Assembly: GCF_036032445.1 (NCBI RefSeq)
Contig: NZ_CP107932.1
Coordinates: forward strand, 4,404,501-4,468,500
Direction: 5' to 3'
From: Nocardia sp. NBC_00416
Lineage (GTDB): Bacteria; Actinomycetota; Actinomycetes; Mycobacteriales; Mycobacteriaceae
Length of the DNA stretch: 64,000 nucleotides
The notes beneath the pieces were generated by a model. It was given only the letters and a program-made list of their open reading frames with translations. It did not search any database and was not told the origin of the DNA. Positions 33,492 to 42,977 of the stretch are shown in pieces. Made by a program: the position numbers and the translations under genes. Each line of letters begins with the position of its first letter. Within the stretch, counting starts at the first letter, position 1.

Positions 33492-34265
33492 ATGACTGTC
33501 GAAACAATCGCAGTCGGCCAGGAAGACCCGTGCCACGGCCGCGCTGTGAGTTTTCGCGACAACGTCTCCGGCTACGACATCCGCGTAACCACCCCGAACC
33601 ACTCCCCCGAACTCTGGCGCCGATACCTCGACGGCGCCCGGGCGGCGTACCGCCACTACGACAACGAACCGGCGCTGGAATACGACGCGGTGATCGACGG
33701 CTCCTCGACCGCCCTGTTCTTCGCCGCCACCGATCCCGCCGGCGAGATCGTCGGCGGCCTCCGGGTCCAGGGCCCCTACATCTGGGTCTCCGAGGTCGGC
33801 TCCCTCACCCCCTGGGCGGGCCGGGCGGGCGCGGCGGAGCTGAGTCTGATGATGGCCCGGCGCATTCCACGCGGAGTGGTGGAATCCCGCGCGGTATGGG
33901 TCGCCCGGGACGCAGCCCGGCGCAACGAACTGGCGGCGGCGATCTCACGCTGCATGGCACACGCGCCCCGCATCCTCGGGGCCCGCTACGGCTTCGCCAC
34001 GGTCGCTTCGTTCACCACCGAGCGGCACCGCGCCAGCGGCGGCGTACTCGCCCAGCTGATCCCGCCGGTCCCGTACCCGGACGAGCGGTATCGCACCCTG
34101 CCGATCTGGTGGGACACCAGGACCTATCACGTATTTGCTGACAAGTTGCAGTATCTGCTGATGCGTGGTGAACTTCGCGCTATGGGATTAGCTGAACCGA
34201 GGTCACGGCGGTCGCATCGCCTTTTCGGCCACGGTGAGGAGGAGTGCTACGCATATGGTCGGTGA
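33492..34265 (+). CDS. GNAT/acyl-amino-acid-synthase-like protein
   Basis: A 257-residue protein. The central part has a GNAT-like strand-loop-helix ('DPAGEIVGGLRVQGPYIWVS') and a downstream helix with 'RRNELAAAISRCMAHAP'. This layout recalls N-acyl amino acid synthases and the related autoinducer-synthase fold, but no substrate can be named. The start is the ATG at 33492 behind TAGGAA. It overlaps the following E1-nitroreductase gene by 11 bp, so it is coupled to it. A weak promoter may lie at 33365-33393 (TGGTCA, 17-bp spacer, GATACT) next to an inverted repeat ACCAG-AGTC-CTGGT. Confidence 0.6.
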   Translation: MTVETIAVGQEDPCHGRAVSFRDNVSGYDIRVTTPNHSPELWRRYLDGARAAYRHYDNEPALEYDAVIDGSSTALFFAATDPAGEIVGGLRVQGPYIWVSEVGSLTPWAGRAGAAELSLMMARRIPRGVVESRAVWVARDAARRNELAAAISRCMAHAPRILGARYGFATVASFTTERHRASGGVLAQLIPPVPYPDERYRTLPIWWDTRTYHVFADKLQYLLMRGELRAMGLAEPRSRRSHRLFGHGEEECYAYGR

Positions 34266-36399
34266 GGCAGATCTCGGGGTGGAATACCGGCCGCTGATCC
34301 TGGATCCGAACGATCCCGACGACGAACGGGCGCTCGCGGGCCTGCGCGCCATCCCCCATATCGAATTCAACGACCTGCGGGGTCTGCTGGCGGCGGAATT
34401 CGCCCGGCTCAACGATCCACCGGACACCGGCGAGACTTCCGACGACGACCGGTGGGTGTACTACCCGTGGCGGCGCAGCGTACTCGTCCTGCCGGGACCG
34501 CGTACCTTCCGCGCGATACGCCTGGACCGCAACCGCAACAAGCTGACTCGCGCGGAACAAGACCGGCTGCGTGCCGTCACGGTCGGGGTGGTGGGCCAGA
34601 GTGTGGGGCACGCCATCGCTTACACCCTCGCGCAGGAGGCGGTATGCGGCGGGCTCCGGCTCGCCGATTTCGACGAACTCGAACTGTCCAACCTCAACCG
34701 GGTCCCCGCCACACTTTTCGATATCGCGGTGAACAAAGCCATCGTCACCGCCCGGCGGATCGCCGAACTCGATCCCTATCTGCCGGTGGAGGTGCGCGGC
34801 GGCGGCGTCGACGCCGAAACCGCCGACGATTTCGTCGAGGGCCTGGGGATCGTTGTGGAGGAATGCGATTCCCTCGACATCAAACTGCTGATCCGGGAAT
34901 CGGCCCGCCGGCGGCGGATTCCGCTGATCATGGAGACCAGCGATCGCGGCCTGCTCGATGTGGAACGCTTCGACCTCGAACCCGACCGCCGGCCGTTCCA
35001 CGGACTGCTCGGCGACACCGGGGCCGAACAACTGCGCGGCCTCTCGACCCGGGACAAGGCCCCCTACGTCGTCGGGCTGCTCGGCGCACGCGACCTCTCG
35101 GCCCGGATGGCCGGCAGTCTCGTCGAGGTCGGCGAGACCCTGAACAGCTGGCCGCAGCTGAGCGGTGACGTGGTACTCGGCGCGGCCAGCGTCGCGACCG
35201 CGGTACGCCGGATCGGTCTGGGCCGCCCACTGCGGTCGGGCCGCACCCGGGTCGATGTGGAGCAGGCTCTCGACGCGCTCGCCGACCCGGATCTCGATAG
35301 CGACGAGTACGCCGCGGACACCGACTCCGGCGACCCGGCCGGCACCACGATCGACCGCATCCTCGTCTGCGCACAGCGCGCGCCCTCCGGCGGCAACGTC
35401 CAACCGTGGTCGTTGCGCACCTCGCCCCAGGAGAGCCGCTTCACGCTGGATCCACGCCACACCACCGCCATGGATATCGGTTACCGGGCCAGCGCGGTCG
35501 CGGTGGGCGCCGCGCTGTACAACGCCCGGGTCGCGGCCGCGGCCTACGACGTGCTCGGCCCGTACGAGTACCGCGAGGAGCCCGGGCTCCCGCTCACCGC
35601 GGTGCTGCGGCACGGCTCCGGCACCGATGCCGTCCTGGCCGCCGACTACCCCTACGCGCTGGCCCGCGAGACCAACCGGCGGCTCGGCTACGGCGGGCAG
35701 ATCCCCGCCGCGGTGCTGACCGGCCTCGCCGCGGCCGCCGCGGCCGAAGGGGCACAGATGCGCGCGGTGGCCGACTCGCCGGGAATCCGGGCGATGGCCG
35801 CCGTCCTGGCCGAATCGGACCGGATCCGCTATCTCACCCCGCTGCTGCACCGGGAGATGTTCGCGGAGATGCGGTGGCCCGGCGACGACCTGACCGACGG
35901 TATCGACACCCGCTCGCTCGAATTGGCGCCCGATGAACGGGTCGCTCTCCAGATCGGACGACGCGCCGATGTGATGGCACAGTTGCACAGCTGGTCGGCG
36001 GGCGCGGCCCTGGGCGACTACGCCCGCGACAGGGTGCGGTCCAGCTCGGCCGTCGTGGCGCTGACCTTCACCGGAGATCCCGGCGTGGAGCCCGGCGAAT
36101 TGACCGGATATGCCCGCGCGGGCGCGGCTGTTCAGCGGCTTTGGATCCAGGCGCAGCGGTCGGGCCTGGCAGTCCAGCCGATGTCTCCGGTGTTCCTGTT
36201 TTCTCGATCCCGTACCGAACTGGATGCACTTTCCCCGGCATACGCGGATAGACTGGCCACACTTCAGGGTCGTTTCCTGGAAATCCTGGAAGTGCCGGAA
36301 CAAGACAGCGTGGCGCTGGTACTACGCCTGAGTTACGCGGCAGCTGCCAGCGTGCGGAGCCGCCGTCGCCCGGTACCGGGCGCGGACATCCGCAGATAG
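34255..36399 (+). CDS. ThiF/E1-like and nitroreductase fusion protein (Rv1355c family)
   Basis: A 714-residue two-domain protein. The first half (about 100-330) is a ThiF/MoeB/E1-like adenylating domain: 'VTVGVVGQSVGHAIAYTLAQ' for the nucleotide loop and 'LADFDELELSNLNRVPAT' for the conserved Asp/Asn-Arg segment. The second half (about 345-700) is a nitroreductase-like FMN domain starting 'RILVCAQRAPSGGNVQPWSL'. The same fusion is M. tuberculosis Rv1355c (called moeY there), of unknown function. The start chosen is the ATG at 34255, about ten bases after GAGGAGGAG. The zinc cysteines common in E1 proteins are not seen. Confidence 0.85.
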   Translation: MVGEADLGVEYRPLILDPNDPDDERALAGLRAIPHIEFNDLRGLLAAEFARLNDPPDTGETSDDDRWVYYPWRRSVLVLPGPRTFRAIRLDRNRNKLTRAEQDRLRAVTVGVVGQSVGHAIAYTLAQEAVCGGLRLADFDELELSNLNRVPATLFDIAVNKAIVTARRIAELDPYLPVEVRGGGVDAETADDFVEGLGIVVEECDSLDIKLLIRESARRRRIPLIMETSDRGLLDVERFDLEPDRRPFHGLLGDTGAEQLRGLSTRDKAPYVVGLLGARDLSARMAGSLVEVGETLNSWPQLSGDVVLGAASVATAVRRIGLGRPLRSGRTRVDVEQALDALADPDLDSDEYAADTDSGDPAGTTIDRILVCAQRAPSGGNVQPWSLRTSPQESRFTLDPRHTTAMDIGYRASAVAVGAALYNARVAAAAYDVLGPYEYREEPGLPLTAVLRHGSGTDAVLAADYPYALARETNRRLGYGGQIPAAVLTGLAAAAAAEGAQMRAVADSPGIRAMAAVLAESDRIRYLTPLLHREMFAEMRWPGDDLTDGIDTRSLELAPDERVALQIGRRADVMAQLHSWSAGAALGDYARDRVRSSSAVVALTFTGDPGVEPGELTGYARAGAAVQRLWIQAQRSGLAVQPMSPVFLFSRSRTELDALSPAYADRLATLQGRFLEILEVPEQDSVALVLRLSYAAAASVRSRRRPVPGADIRR

Positions 36400-36400
36400 T

Positions 36401-38278
36401 GTGATCGGAGATCAGGTGCCTCGGCGGACACTCGACTCGCTGGTGACTGAGGTCGCCGCGGAGCTGATGGGCGTCGACTCGGCGACGATGGTATCGGCGA
36501 CCGAGCAGGTACTCGCGATGCTGATCGACTATTTCGACGTCGACTTCAGCTATCTCCGCCACAACGACCCCAAGAACCGGTCCACGGTCCTGGTGGCCGA
36601 GTGGCCGCCGCGCCAGGATGTCCCCGACCCCGACCCGCTCAAGATCGTGTATTTCGACCAGGCGGATTCGGTCTTCAAATCGCTCGAGCACGCCACCGAG
36701 CCGTTCCTCATCCCGGCCAGCGCCGCGGACTACCAGCAGACCATCCACTCCGCGTCCGGACTGGGCGATATCAGCTCCGCCGCGGTGCCGCTGGTATCCC
36801 GGGGCAGATCCACCGGGCTGCTCGGCTTCGTCAAGGTCGGCGACCGCGACTGGAGCACCCGCGAGTTGAACGTTCTCAAGGCGATCGCCACCCTGTTCGC
36901 GCAGTTACAGGCAAGGGTGGAGGCTGAAGAACAGCTGCGGTTCATCGCCCTGCACGACGATCTGACCGGTCTGGCCAACCGCCGCGCGCTGCTCGAGCAT
37001 ATGGAGCAGCGCCTGAAGCCGGGCAGCCCCGGCCCCGTGGCCGCTTTCTTCCTCGACCTGGACCGGCTCAAGGCCCTGAACGATTTCCTGGGCCACACCG
37101 CCGGCGACAACTTCATCCGCAGCCTGTCCGAACGCCTGCGCGACAATCTGGACCCCAACGATATGATCGCCCGCCTCGGCGGCGACGAGTTCGTGATCGT
37201 GCCCGCCAAACCGATGGACACGGTCGCCGCCGAACACGAGGCGACCCGGATACAGGAACTGATCAGCCGCCGGGTCACCGTCGGCGGAGAATCGGTGAGC
37301 CGGGGCGCCAGCGTGGGGGTGGCGGTCGGAATCCCCGGCGAGACCACCGTCGCCGATGTACTGCGCCGGGCCGACCACGCCCTGCTCTCGGCGAAATCCG
37401 GCGGCGGCAACGGTGTCGCCCTGTTCACCGATGCCATGCGGGCGCAGTTCGAACTCCAGGACGATGTGGAGCTCAACCTGCGCAGCGCGGTGGCCGACGG
37501 GTCGCTGATCCTGCACTACCAGCCCGAGGTCGACCTGCGCACCGGCCGGATCGTGGCCATGGAGGCACTGGTGCGCTGGATGCACCCGACCCGCGGCCTG
37601 CTCCCGCCCGGGGCGTTCGTGACCGTGGCCGAGGCCACCAACCTCGCCGGTGAGCTGGGGCGCTGGGTGCTGCGGACCGCCTGCGCGCAGTTCGCGCAAT
37701 GGCGGCGGCAAGGGCTGGCGGCGAATATGGTCATGCGGATCAATGTGTCGCCGGTACAGCTGGTGAGCCTGGACTTCGTGGAACGTATCGAGGAGATCCT
37801 GCGACATTTCGGGATCGACGGGAGCTCGATCTGCCTGGAGATCACCGAGCACGTGGTGGTGCAGGATCTGGCCCGTACCCAGGTGACGCTGCGCGGACTC
37901 AAGCGGATGGGCGTGCAGATCGCCATCGACGATTTCGGCACCGGCTACTCCTCGCTGTCGCATCTGAAGGCGCTTCCGGTGGACGCCGTCAAGATCGACC
38001 GCGGATTCGTGCAACGGCTCGGCGCCAGCACCGACGATCTGGCCATCGTGAAGTCGATAATCGGCCTGGCCGGTTCCTTCGGTCTCGGCGTGGTCGGTGA
38101 GGGAGTCGAGACGCCGGTCGCCGCCCGCACCCTCGTCGGTCTGGGCTGCTACCGCGCCCAAGGGTTCCTCATCGCCCGTCCCCTGCCCGCGGACGAGGTC
38201 AGCGAGCATCTGGTCCTCGGCCGGATCCCGCTGAACCTGGATCTGCCCCGAGTGAACCGCGGACTGCCCACGCTGTAG
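36401..38278 (+). CDS. GAF-GGDEF-EAL cyclic-di-GMP synthase/phosphodiesterase
   Basis: A 625-residue cytoplasmic protein. A GAF-like sensory domain (about 20-175) is followed by GGDEF (about 180-340; 'RLGGDEFVIV', intact) and EAL (about 355-610; 'MEALVRWMHPTRG', 'AIDDFGTGYSSLSHLK'). It can in principle both make and break c-di-GMP, like M. tuberculosis Rv1354c, which also lies beside Rv1355c. The inhibitory RxxD site upstream of GGDEF reads DPND, so product inhibition may be lost. The GTG start is one base after the stop of the E1-nitroreductase gene. Confidence 0.92.
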   Translation: MIGDQVPRRTLDSLVTEVAAELMGVDSATMVSATEQVLAMLIDYFDVDFSYLRHNDPKNRSTVLVAEWPPRQDVPDPDPLKIVYFDQADSVFKSLEHATEPFLIPASAADYQQTIHSASGLGDISSAAVPLVSRGRSTGLLGFVKVGDRDWSTRELNVLKAIATLFAQLQARVEAEEQLRFIALHDDLTGLANRRALLEHMEQRLKPGSPGPVAAFFLDLDRLKALNDFLGHTAGDNFIRSLSERLRDNLDPNDMIARLGGDEFVIVPAKPMDTVAAEHEATRIQELISRRVTVGGESVSRGASVGVAVGIPGETTVADVLRRADHALLSAKSGGGNGVALFTDAMRAQFELQDDVELNLRSAVADGSLILHYQPEVDLRTGRIVAMEALVRWMHPTRGLLPPGAFVTVAEATNLAGELGRWVLRTACAQFAQWRRQGLAANMVMRINVSPVQLVSLDFVERIEEILRHFGIDGSSICLEITEHVVVQDLARTQVTLRGLKRMGVQIAIDDFGTGYSSLSHLKALPVDAVKIDRGFVQRLGASTDDLAIVKSIIGLAGSFGLGVVGEGVETPVAARTLVGLGCYRAQGFLIARPLPADEVSEHLVLGRIPLNLDLPRVNRGLPTL

Positions 38279-38367
38279 CGGTTCGGTGTTCAAATAACAC
38301 CCGTCCTTCATCACGAGTTCAGCGGCTCGGTTCCAGAGGTAACCCGGCCCACGCCACGATCGGCGAC

Positions 38368-39495
38368 GTGCGCATCGTGCAACTGGCGAACTTCTACGGC
38401 CCGCGCTCGGGGGGTTTGCGTACCGCACTGCACCACCTCGGCGAGGGATACGTGGCGGCCGGGCACGAGGTCGTTCTGATCGTGCCCGGCCCACGTCGTG
38501 ACGAGGAGGTGCTGCCGACGGGGGTGCTGCGGATCACGCTGCCCGCCCTGCGCATACCGTGGACCGGCGGCTATCACGCCGCCGACCCTCGCCGGGTGGC
38601 CGACACCCTGACCGGACTCCGGCCCGATGTCCTGGAGGTCTCCGACCGGCTGACCCTGCGCGGTTTCGGGCGCTGGGCCCGGCGCCGCGACGTAGCCGGG
38701 GTGATGATCTCCCATGAGCGCCTGGATCGGCTGCTCGGTCAGATCATGCCGGATCGGTTCGCCCGGCGTTGCGCCGATATCGCCAACAGCCGCACCGCGG
38801 CCGAATACGACATGGTCGTCTGCACCACCGAGTTCGCGCGGGCGGAGTTCCGGCGGATAGGCGCGCCGAATGTCGAGATGGTGCCGCTCGGCGTCGATCT
38901 GGATCTGTTCAGCCCGAACCGCCACGACCGCGGCCTGCGGGCCACCCTCGGGCTCCCGGGACAGCCGCTGCTGGTGCACTGTGGCCGGTTGTCGGTCGAG
39001 AAGCGCGTCGACCGCAGTATCGAGGCGATCGGCGAACTGCGCGGCGCCGGTATCGATGCCCGTCTGGTGGTGGCCGGTGACGGCCCGCGCCGGGACGCGC
39101 TCGAACGGCGCGCCAGGTCGTTGCCCGCGCTGCCCGGCGGCCTGCCCGCGGTGCATTTCACCGGTTTCATCACGAACCGGACCGCGGTGGCCACTCTGCT
39201 GGCCACCGCGGATATCGCGCTCGCCCCGGGGCCTCACGAAACCTTCGGTCTGGCCGCGCTGGAAGCGCTGGCCGCCGGTACGCCCGTGGTGGCGAGCAGG
39301 TCCTCGGCGCTGGCCGATATCGTCACCGCGGACTGCGGCGCAGTCGCCGACGACGATCCCGCGGCATTCGCCGACGGGGTCACCGATCTCCTGGCCCGGC
39401 CGTCCGCGCAGCGCCGGGGCGCGGCACGGCAACGGGCCGAACAGTTCACCTGGCCCACCGCCGTCTCGGGCATGCTCGCGGTCCTCGACCGCTGA
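38368..39495 (+). CDS. GT4 family glycosyltransferase
   Basis: A 375-residue GT-B enzyme. The N-terminal domain has 'LANFYGPRSGGLRTALHHLG' and the C-terminal donor domain has 'LVHCGRLSVEKRVDRSIEAI' and 'PHETFGLAALEALAAGTPVV', with the E-x7-E motif. It resembles mycobacterial GDP-mannose-dependent mannosyltransferases of the PimB/MgtA type, so an envelope glycolipid is the likely acceptor. The GTG start follows the c-di-GMP gene by about 90 bp. The exact sugar and acceptor cannot be told from the sequence. Confidence 0.88.
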   Translation: MRIVQLANFYGPRSGGLRTALHHLGEGYVAAGHEVVLIVPGPRRDEEVLPTGVLRITLPALRIPWTGGYHAADPRRVADTLTGLRPDVLEVSDRLTLRGFGRWARRRDVAGVMISHERLDRLLGQIMPDRFARRCADIANSRTAAEYDMVVCTTEFARAEFRRIGAPNVEMVPLGVDLDLFSPNRHDRGLRATLGLPGQPLLVHCGRLSVEKRVDRSIEAIGELRGAGIDARLVVAGDGPRRDALERRARSLPALPGGLPAVHFTGFITNRTAVATLLATADIALAPGPHETFGLAALEALAAGTPVVASRSSALADIVTADCGAVADDDPAAFADGVTDLLARPSAQRRGAARQRAEQFTWPTAVSGMLAVLDR

Positions 39496-39652
39496 CCAGA
39501 CTCATCGCTCTGCACTCCGGTCGGCGGCGCCCCCGCGACCTCCCGGCGGTCGACAGCGACTCCCCAAGCCCGAGAACTCGAACCAGGGAATGCCCCACAC
39601 AACAGGGAACAATTATTCCGTTGAACGCAGGACCTGCCGAAGGAAAAGTCGC

Positions 39653-41323
39653 ATGGCGCAACCACTTCGAATTGATCTGGATCGGCTGCGCGAGTTGTCC
39701 CCGGAACTAGCGCGGATCGCTGAAGCGGCGCAGCAGAAACTCACCGAACTCGAGACTTCACTCGCCGCCGAGGGACAGCCCTGGGGCGACGACGAACCAG
39801 GGCGGATGTTCAGCGAGACCTACGAGCCGGAGCTGAACAACGGGTTGGCCTCGTTCCGCACCGTGGTGGAGAACCTGGGCCGGGTCGGCACGGGGCTCGC
39901 CGACGCCGCAGACGTCTTCCAGCAGCAGGACCAGGACGGCGGACGCTTGCTGGACGGACGTTCGCCAGAAGACCGGGGCGGTCCCGGAACGACCGCGCCC
40001 TACGCTGACGAACTCCTCCCGGAAGGCGCGGCGACCAGCAGTCCGGTGCCGCAAACCAGTACCGCCCCCACCGCATATCCGGAGACGGTCCCGGCCACGA
40101 CTGCAGGTACCGAAACTACTCCGGTAACCGGGAACCCGACGGATCCCACTCCCTGGGCGTCTCCGCAACCAGCGGCCGAGAGCCCGCTGTCGCCGTCCGA
40201 GGTGGGCACGCCCGACACGACCAACGGACAGCCCTACGGCGCGACCACCGGACAGCCCACCACGGCGCCCGGCGGCCGGACACCCGGCGGCGACGCACCG
40301 ACGGGAGTTCAGGCCACGACCACGCCGGCGCAGCCGGCCGGCCGGACCGATCCGTCGGTCGCGTCCCGCACAACGCCGGCTCCGAGCTCGACCACCGGCC
40401 GAGCGGCGCCGGAAAACCCCTGGTCGCGACCTCGAGGTCCGGCCGGGGGCACCACGGGACTCACCCCGTGGGGACGGGAAGGAGCACCGGCGGGTCCGGG
40501 CCGCGGCCAGGCCGTTGCACCGAACACCGGGCCGCCTCCGCCGCCTTCCCGCCAACCCGGACAGACTCCCCGCGATGGCAAAGAGCAGCGCAAGAAGGAG
40601 AAACCGGTACCAGCGCGGTCCGTCGGCGAACCCGCCGCGACCGACCCTGCGGCGCTGGAGGCGGCCCGCGCGTTCGCCGAACGGCACAGCCTGCGGCTGA
40701 CCGGATTCGAGACTTCCGGCATCAACGTGCACACGGTCGGGGAGATCGCCGCGGCGCTCGACGATATCCTCGGCAAGTACCCGTTTCTCGCGCTCGGCGG
40801 TATCGATATCGCCGACCTGCCCGCCGGGGTCGCATCCATCGTGCAATGGGATCGGCCGACCGACGGATCGGCGACCGCGCGGATCATGCTGCGGCGCGGT
40901 GATTTCGCCGAACCCGCGGCAATCGCCGAGAGGCTGCGTGACGCGGCCGGGCCGGGCCGGGCCGCGCTCGGGTCCGAAGACCGGCCTGTGTACGCGATCG
41001 TTGTGCGCGACCTCGGCCGAATATTGGTGGACGCGGCCGGTCCTCCGGTGTGGCGACTGGCCGAGCAGACCTTGATCACGGAGTACCACCGGATCAGCGG
41101 CCCGTGGAATCGCGGCGACACACTGGCATCGGTCGTCCGGGGATATCGGGAGTGGCGAGACCAATTCAGCGGCGCCTGTTTCACGCGGGGACGCCTCGAT
41201 CCAGCGGCGGCGTCGGTGGACGCGTTCACCCAGGTCGAGTTGCGGGCCGAGAACGCTTGCGGACCCGCTAAGGTGCTACACCGCCTGATGGTGGAGAGCG
41301 GGCGAGGGCACACGGTTCCGTAG
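39653..41323 (+). CDS. WXG100-linker protein with toxin-like C-terminal domain
   Basis: A 556-residue protein. Residues 1-105 form a helical hairpin of WXG100 type with 'EGQPWGDDEPGRMFSETYEP' at the turn. Residues 110-330 are a Thr/Pro/Gly-rich linker. Residues 345-556 form a globular domain ending 'ACGPAKVLHRLMVESGRG' that I do not recognise. This layout is that of secreted polymorphic toxins using an ESX (type VII) system. No ESX core gene is in the window. A probable immunity gene follows. The ATG has AAGGAAAAG upstream. Confidence 0.7.
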   Translation: MAQPLRIDLDRLRELSPELARIAEAAQQKLTELETSLAAEGQPWGDDEPGRMFSETYEPELNNGLASFRTVVENLGRVGTGLADAADVFQQQDQDGGRLLDGRSPEDRGGPGTTAPYADELLPEGAATSSPVPQTSTAPTAYPETVPATTAGTETTPVTGNPTDPTPWASPQPAAESPLSPSEVGTPDTTNGQPYGATTGQPTTAPGGRTPGGDAPTGVQATTTPAQPAGRTDPSVASRTTPAPSSTTGRAAPENPWSRPRGPAGGTTGLTPWGREGAPAGPGRGQAVAPNTGPPPPPSRQPGQTPRDGKEQRKKEKPVPARSVGEPAATDPAALEAARAFAERHSLRLTGFETSGINVHTVGEIAAALDDILGKYPFLALGGIDIADLPAGVASIVQWDRPTDGSATARIMLRRGDFAEPAAIAERLRDAAGPGRAALGSEDRPVYAIVVRDLGRILVDAAGPPVWRLAEQTLITEYHRISGPWNRGDTLASVVRGYREWRDQFSGACFTRGRLDPAAASVDAFTQVELRAENACGPAKVLHRLMVESGRGHTVP

Positions 41324-41511
41324 TGGCTCCCGAGCGTCCGGCGGGTAGGCCGCCGGACCGCCCACTCCGGCCGGCTTCCCACGGGCGGAGCCGACGACGC
41401 CGGGTTGATAATCTCGGCCGCGCCGGCCCGCCGCGGGAACCGCGCGCACCACCACCCTCCGTGACCTGCCGGTGAAGGTACGGACAGCGAACGGCCGCCG
41501 AAGGAGACGAT

Positions 41512-42921
41512 GTGTCCGACGAATCCGGTGGTCCGACTACCGAACAAGCGGTGGTCTGGGCGCTGGCCGCCGAAGTTCCCGCCGGATGGAAGCGGATCGA
41601 CGCGGCATTCGCGCTCACGGTGGGTACCCGGGCCGCTGCCGTCGGATACTCCGACGGCAGGCAAGACCTGACCGTCGATCCCTCGGAGTCTCTGCTGAAT
41701 CTGGCCGCCGAGCACCGGAGGGTGTCGGCGGCGTCGGGTGGCCCGTGGTGGCGGATGCTGGTGACGTTGACCGGATCGGGCAAGGCCGACGTCGGTTACG
41801 ACTACGGCGAGGAGCCGTTCCCGGAATCTCAGTTACTTCCCCCGGAGGCGTATCTCGCGGATCTGGAGCAGTTCCCACGCGACCGTGTTCCCGTATGGCT
41901 GGGCGCGTATACCGCGCACGGACAGCGGCAGCGGCGCGGCGCGCGGCAGGCAGCGGCTCAGGTTCGTGCCGACCGTGACGAACAAGTGTGGGCAGTCCTC
42001 GCGGAGAACGAGTTTCCGCCGTTGCCGATCGTGCGGGCGCGGTGGGCGACGATTTCCGCCGCGTTCGTCGCCGTCGGATCCGAGTGGGGGCCGCGAATCC
42101 TGTCGTGGGGCGGCATATTCGAGGGAGCCGCCCGGTCGGGCTCGACCTTGGCCACGCTGCCGCACGGGCGAGCTGTTCTCTCCGGTGGGGTGTGGAACTC
42201 TCCGGAACTGGATGCCGTGTACAACGAGAACACCCCGATGCCGGAGTTCTACGCGGGCGCACCCGGCTGGGTGACCGACGAGGTCCTGAATCCGCGAGCC
42301 GCTGCCGGGCTGCTGTCCTTCTGCTACTGGTGGGATGCCGGGCGCTGGTACCGGGGAGAGTCGCCGCCCGCCGAGGGCTGCGCCGCCGCGATACCGGCTA
42401 TCTGGACGGCGGCGGTCGTCCGAGATATCGTCACCGGCTTGGTCCGCGAATCCGGCGGCACCGCCGATCCGGCGGCGACGACCGTCCTCATATCCGCGGC
42501 CGAGTCCGGCGCGGTGACCCGTACGGCGCTCGACGCCGTATTCGGGGTCGAGCACGATATCGATGGCGCATTTCACCAGTACGCGCTGGCCGGGCTGGTC
42601 TCGATGAGACCGGAGCCGATGCCCGCGGAACAGGCGATCAGCTACGTCCGCGACTACATCACCGGCCGGGGCCTGGACACCACCGGATATCCGCTCGCGC
42701 AGCTGACCGCCGAGCGGTTCAGCGTCGGCTGGATGCTGTACGTCCCGGTTCCCGACGGGGAGATGGCCATCGGCCGGGCGGTGTTCTATGTGGCCGATGA
42801 CGGCACTCTCGAGCATTCGACCTCCTCGAGCCTGCCCGCCACCGTCATCGCCGAGCACGAGCGTGCCTTCGCCGAACGATATGGACCGCGGGAAGACGGC
42901 GCCTCCTCGCGGGCCGGCTGA
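41512..42921 (+). CDS. Probable immunity protein, two-domain
   Basis: A 469-residue cytoplasmic protein without signal peptide. The N-terminal 120 residues contain 'KADVGYDYGEEPFPESQLLP', like the YezG-type immunity fold. The last ~90 residues ('FSVGWMLYVPVPDGEMAIGR', 'AVFYVADDGTLEHSTSSS') resemble YrhB/Imm35-type immunity domains. The middle part is unrecognised. It follows the WXG100-linker gene on the same strand, as immunity genes do. The GTG start has AAGGAG five bases upstream. The immunity role is inferred from context and weak similarity. Confidence 0.6.
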   Translation: MSDESGGPTTEQAVVWALAAEVPAGWKRIDAAFALTVGTRAAAVGYSDGRQDLTVDPSESLLNLAAEHRRVSAASGGPWWRMLVTLTGSGKADVGYDYGEEPFPESQLLPPEAYLADLEQFPRDRVPVWLGAYTAHGQRQRRGARQAAAQVRADRDEQVWAVLAENEFPPLPIVRARWATISAAFVAVGSEWGPRILSWGGIFEGAARSGSTLATLPHGRAVLSGGVWNSPELDAVYNENTPMPEFYAGAPGWVTDEVLNPRAAAGLLSFCYWWDAGRWYRGESPPAEGCAAAIPAIWTAAVVRDIVTGLVRESGGTADPAATTVLISAAESGAVTRTALDAVFGVEHDIDGAFHQYALAGLVSMRPEPMPAEQAISYVRDYITGRGLDTTGYPLAQLTAERFSVGWMLYVPVPDGEMAIGRAVFYVADDGTLEHSTSSSLPATVIAEHERAFAERYGPREDGASSRAG

Positions 42922-42977
42922 CCGGATTCGATCGGGGCGCCGGCCCCGCGACGTGCGGAGCCGGCGAGCCGGGAAGT

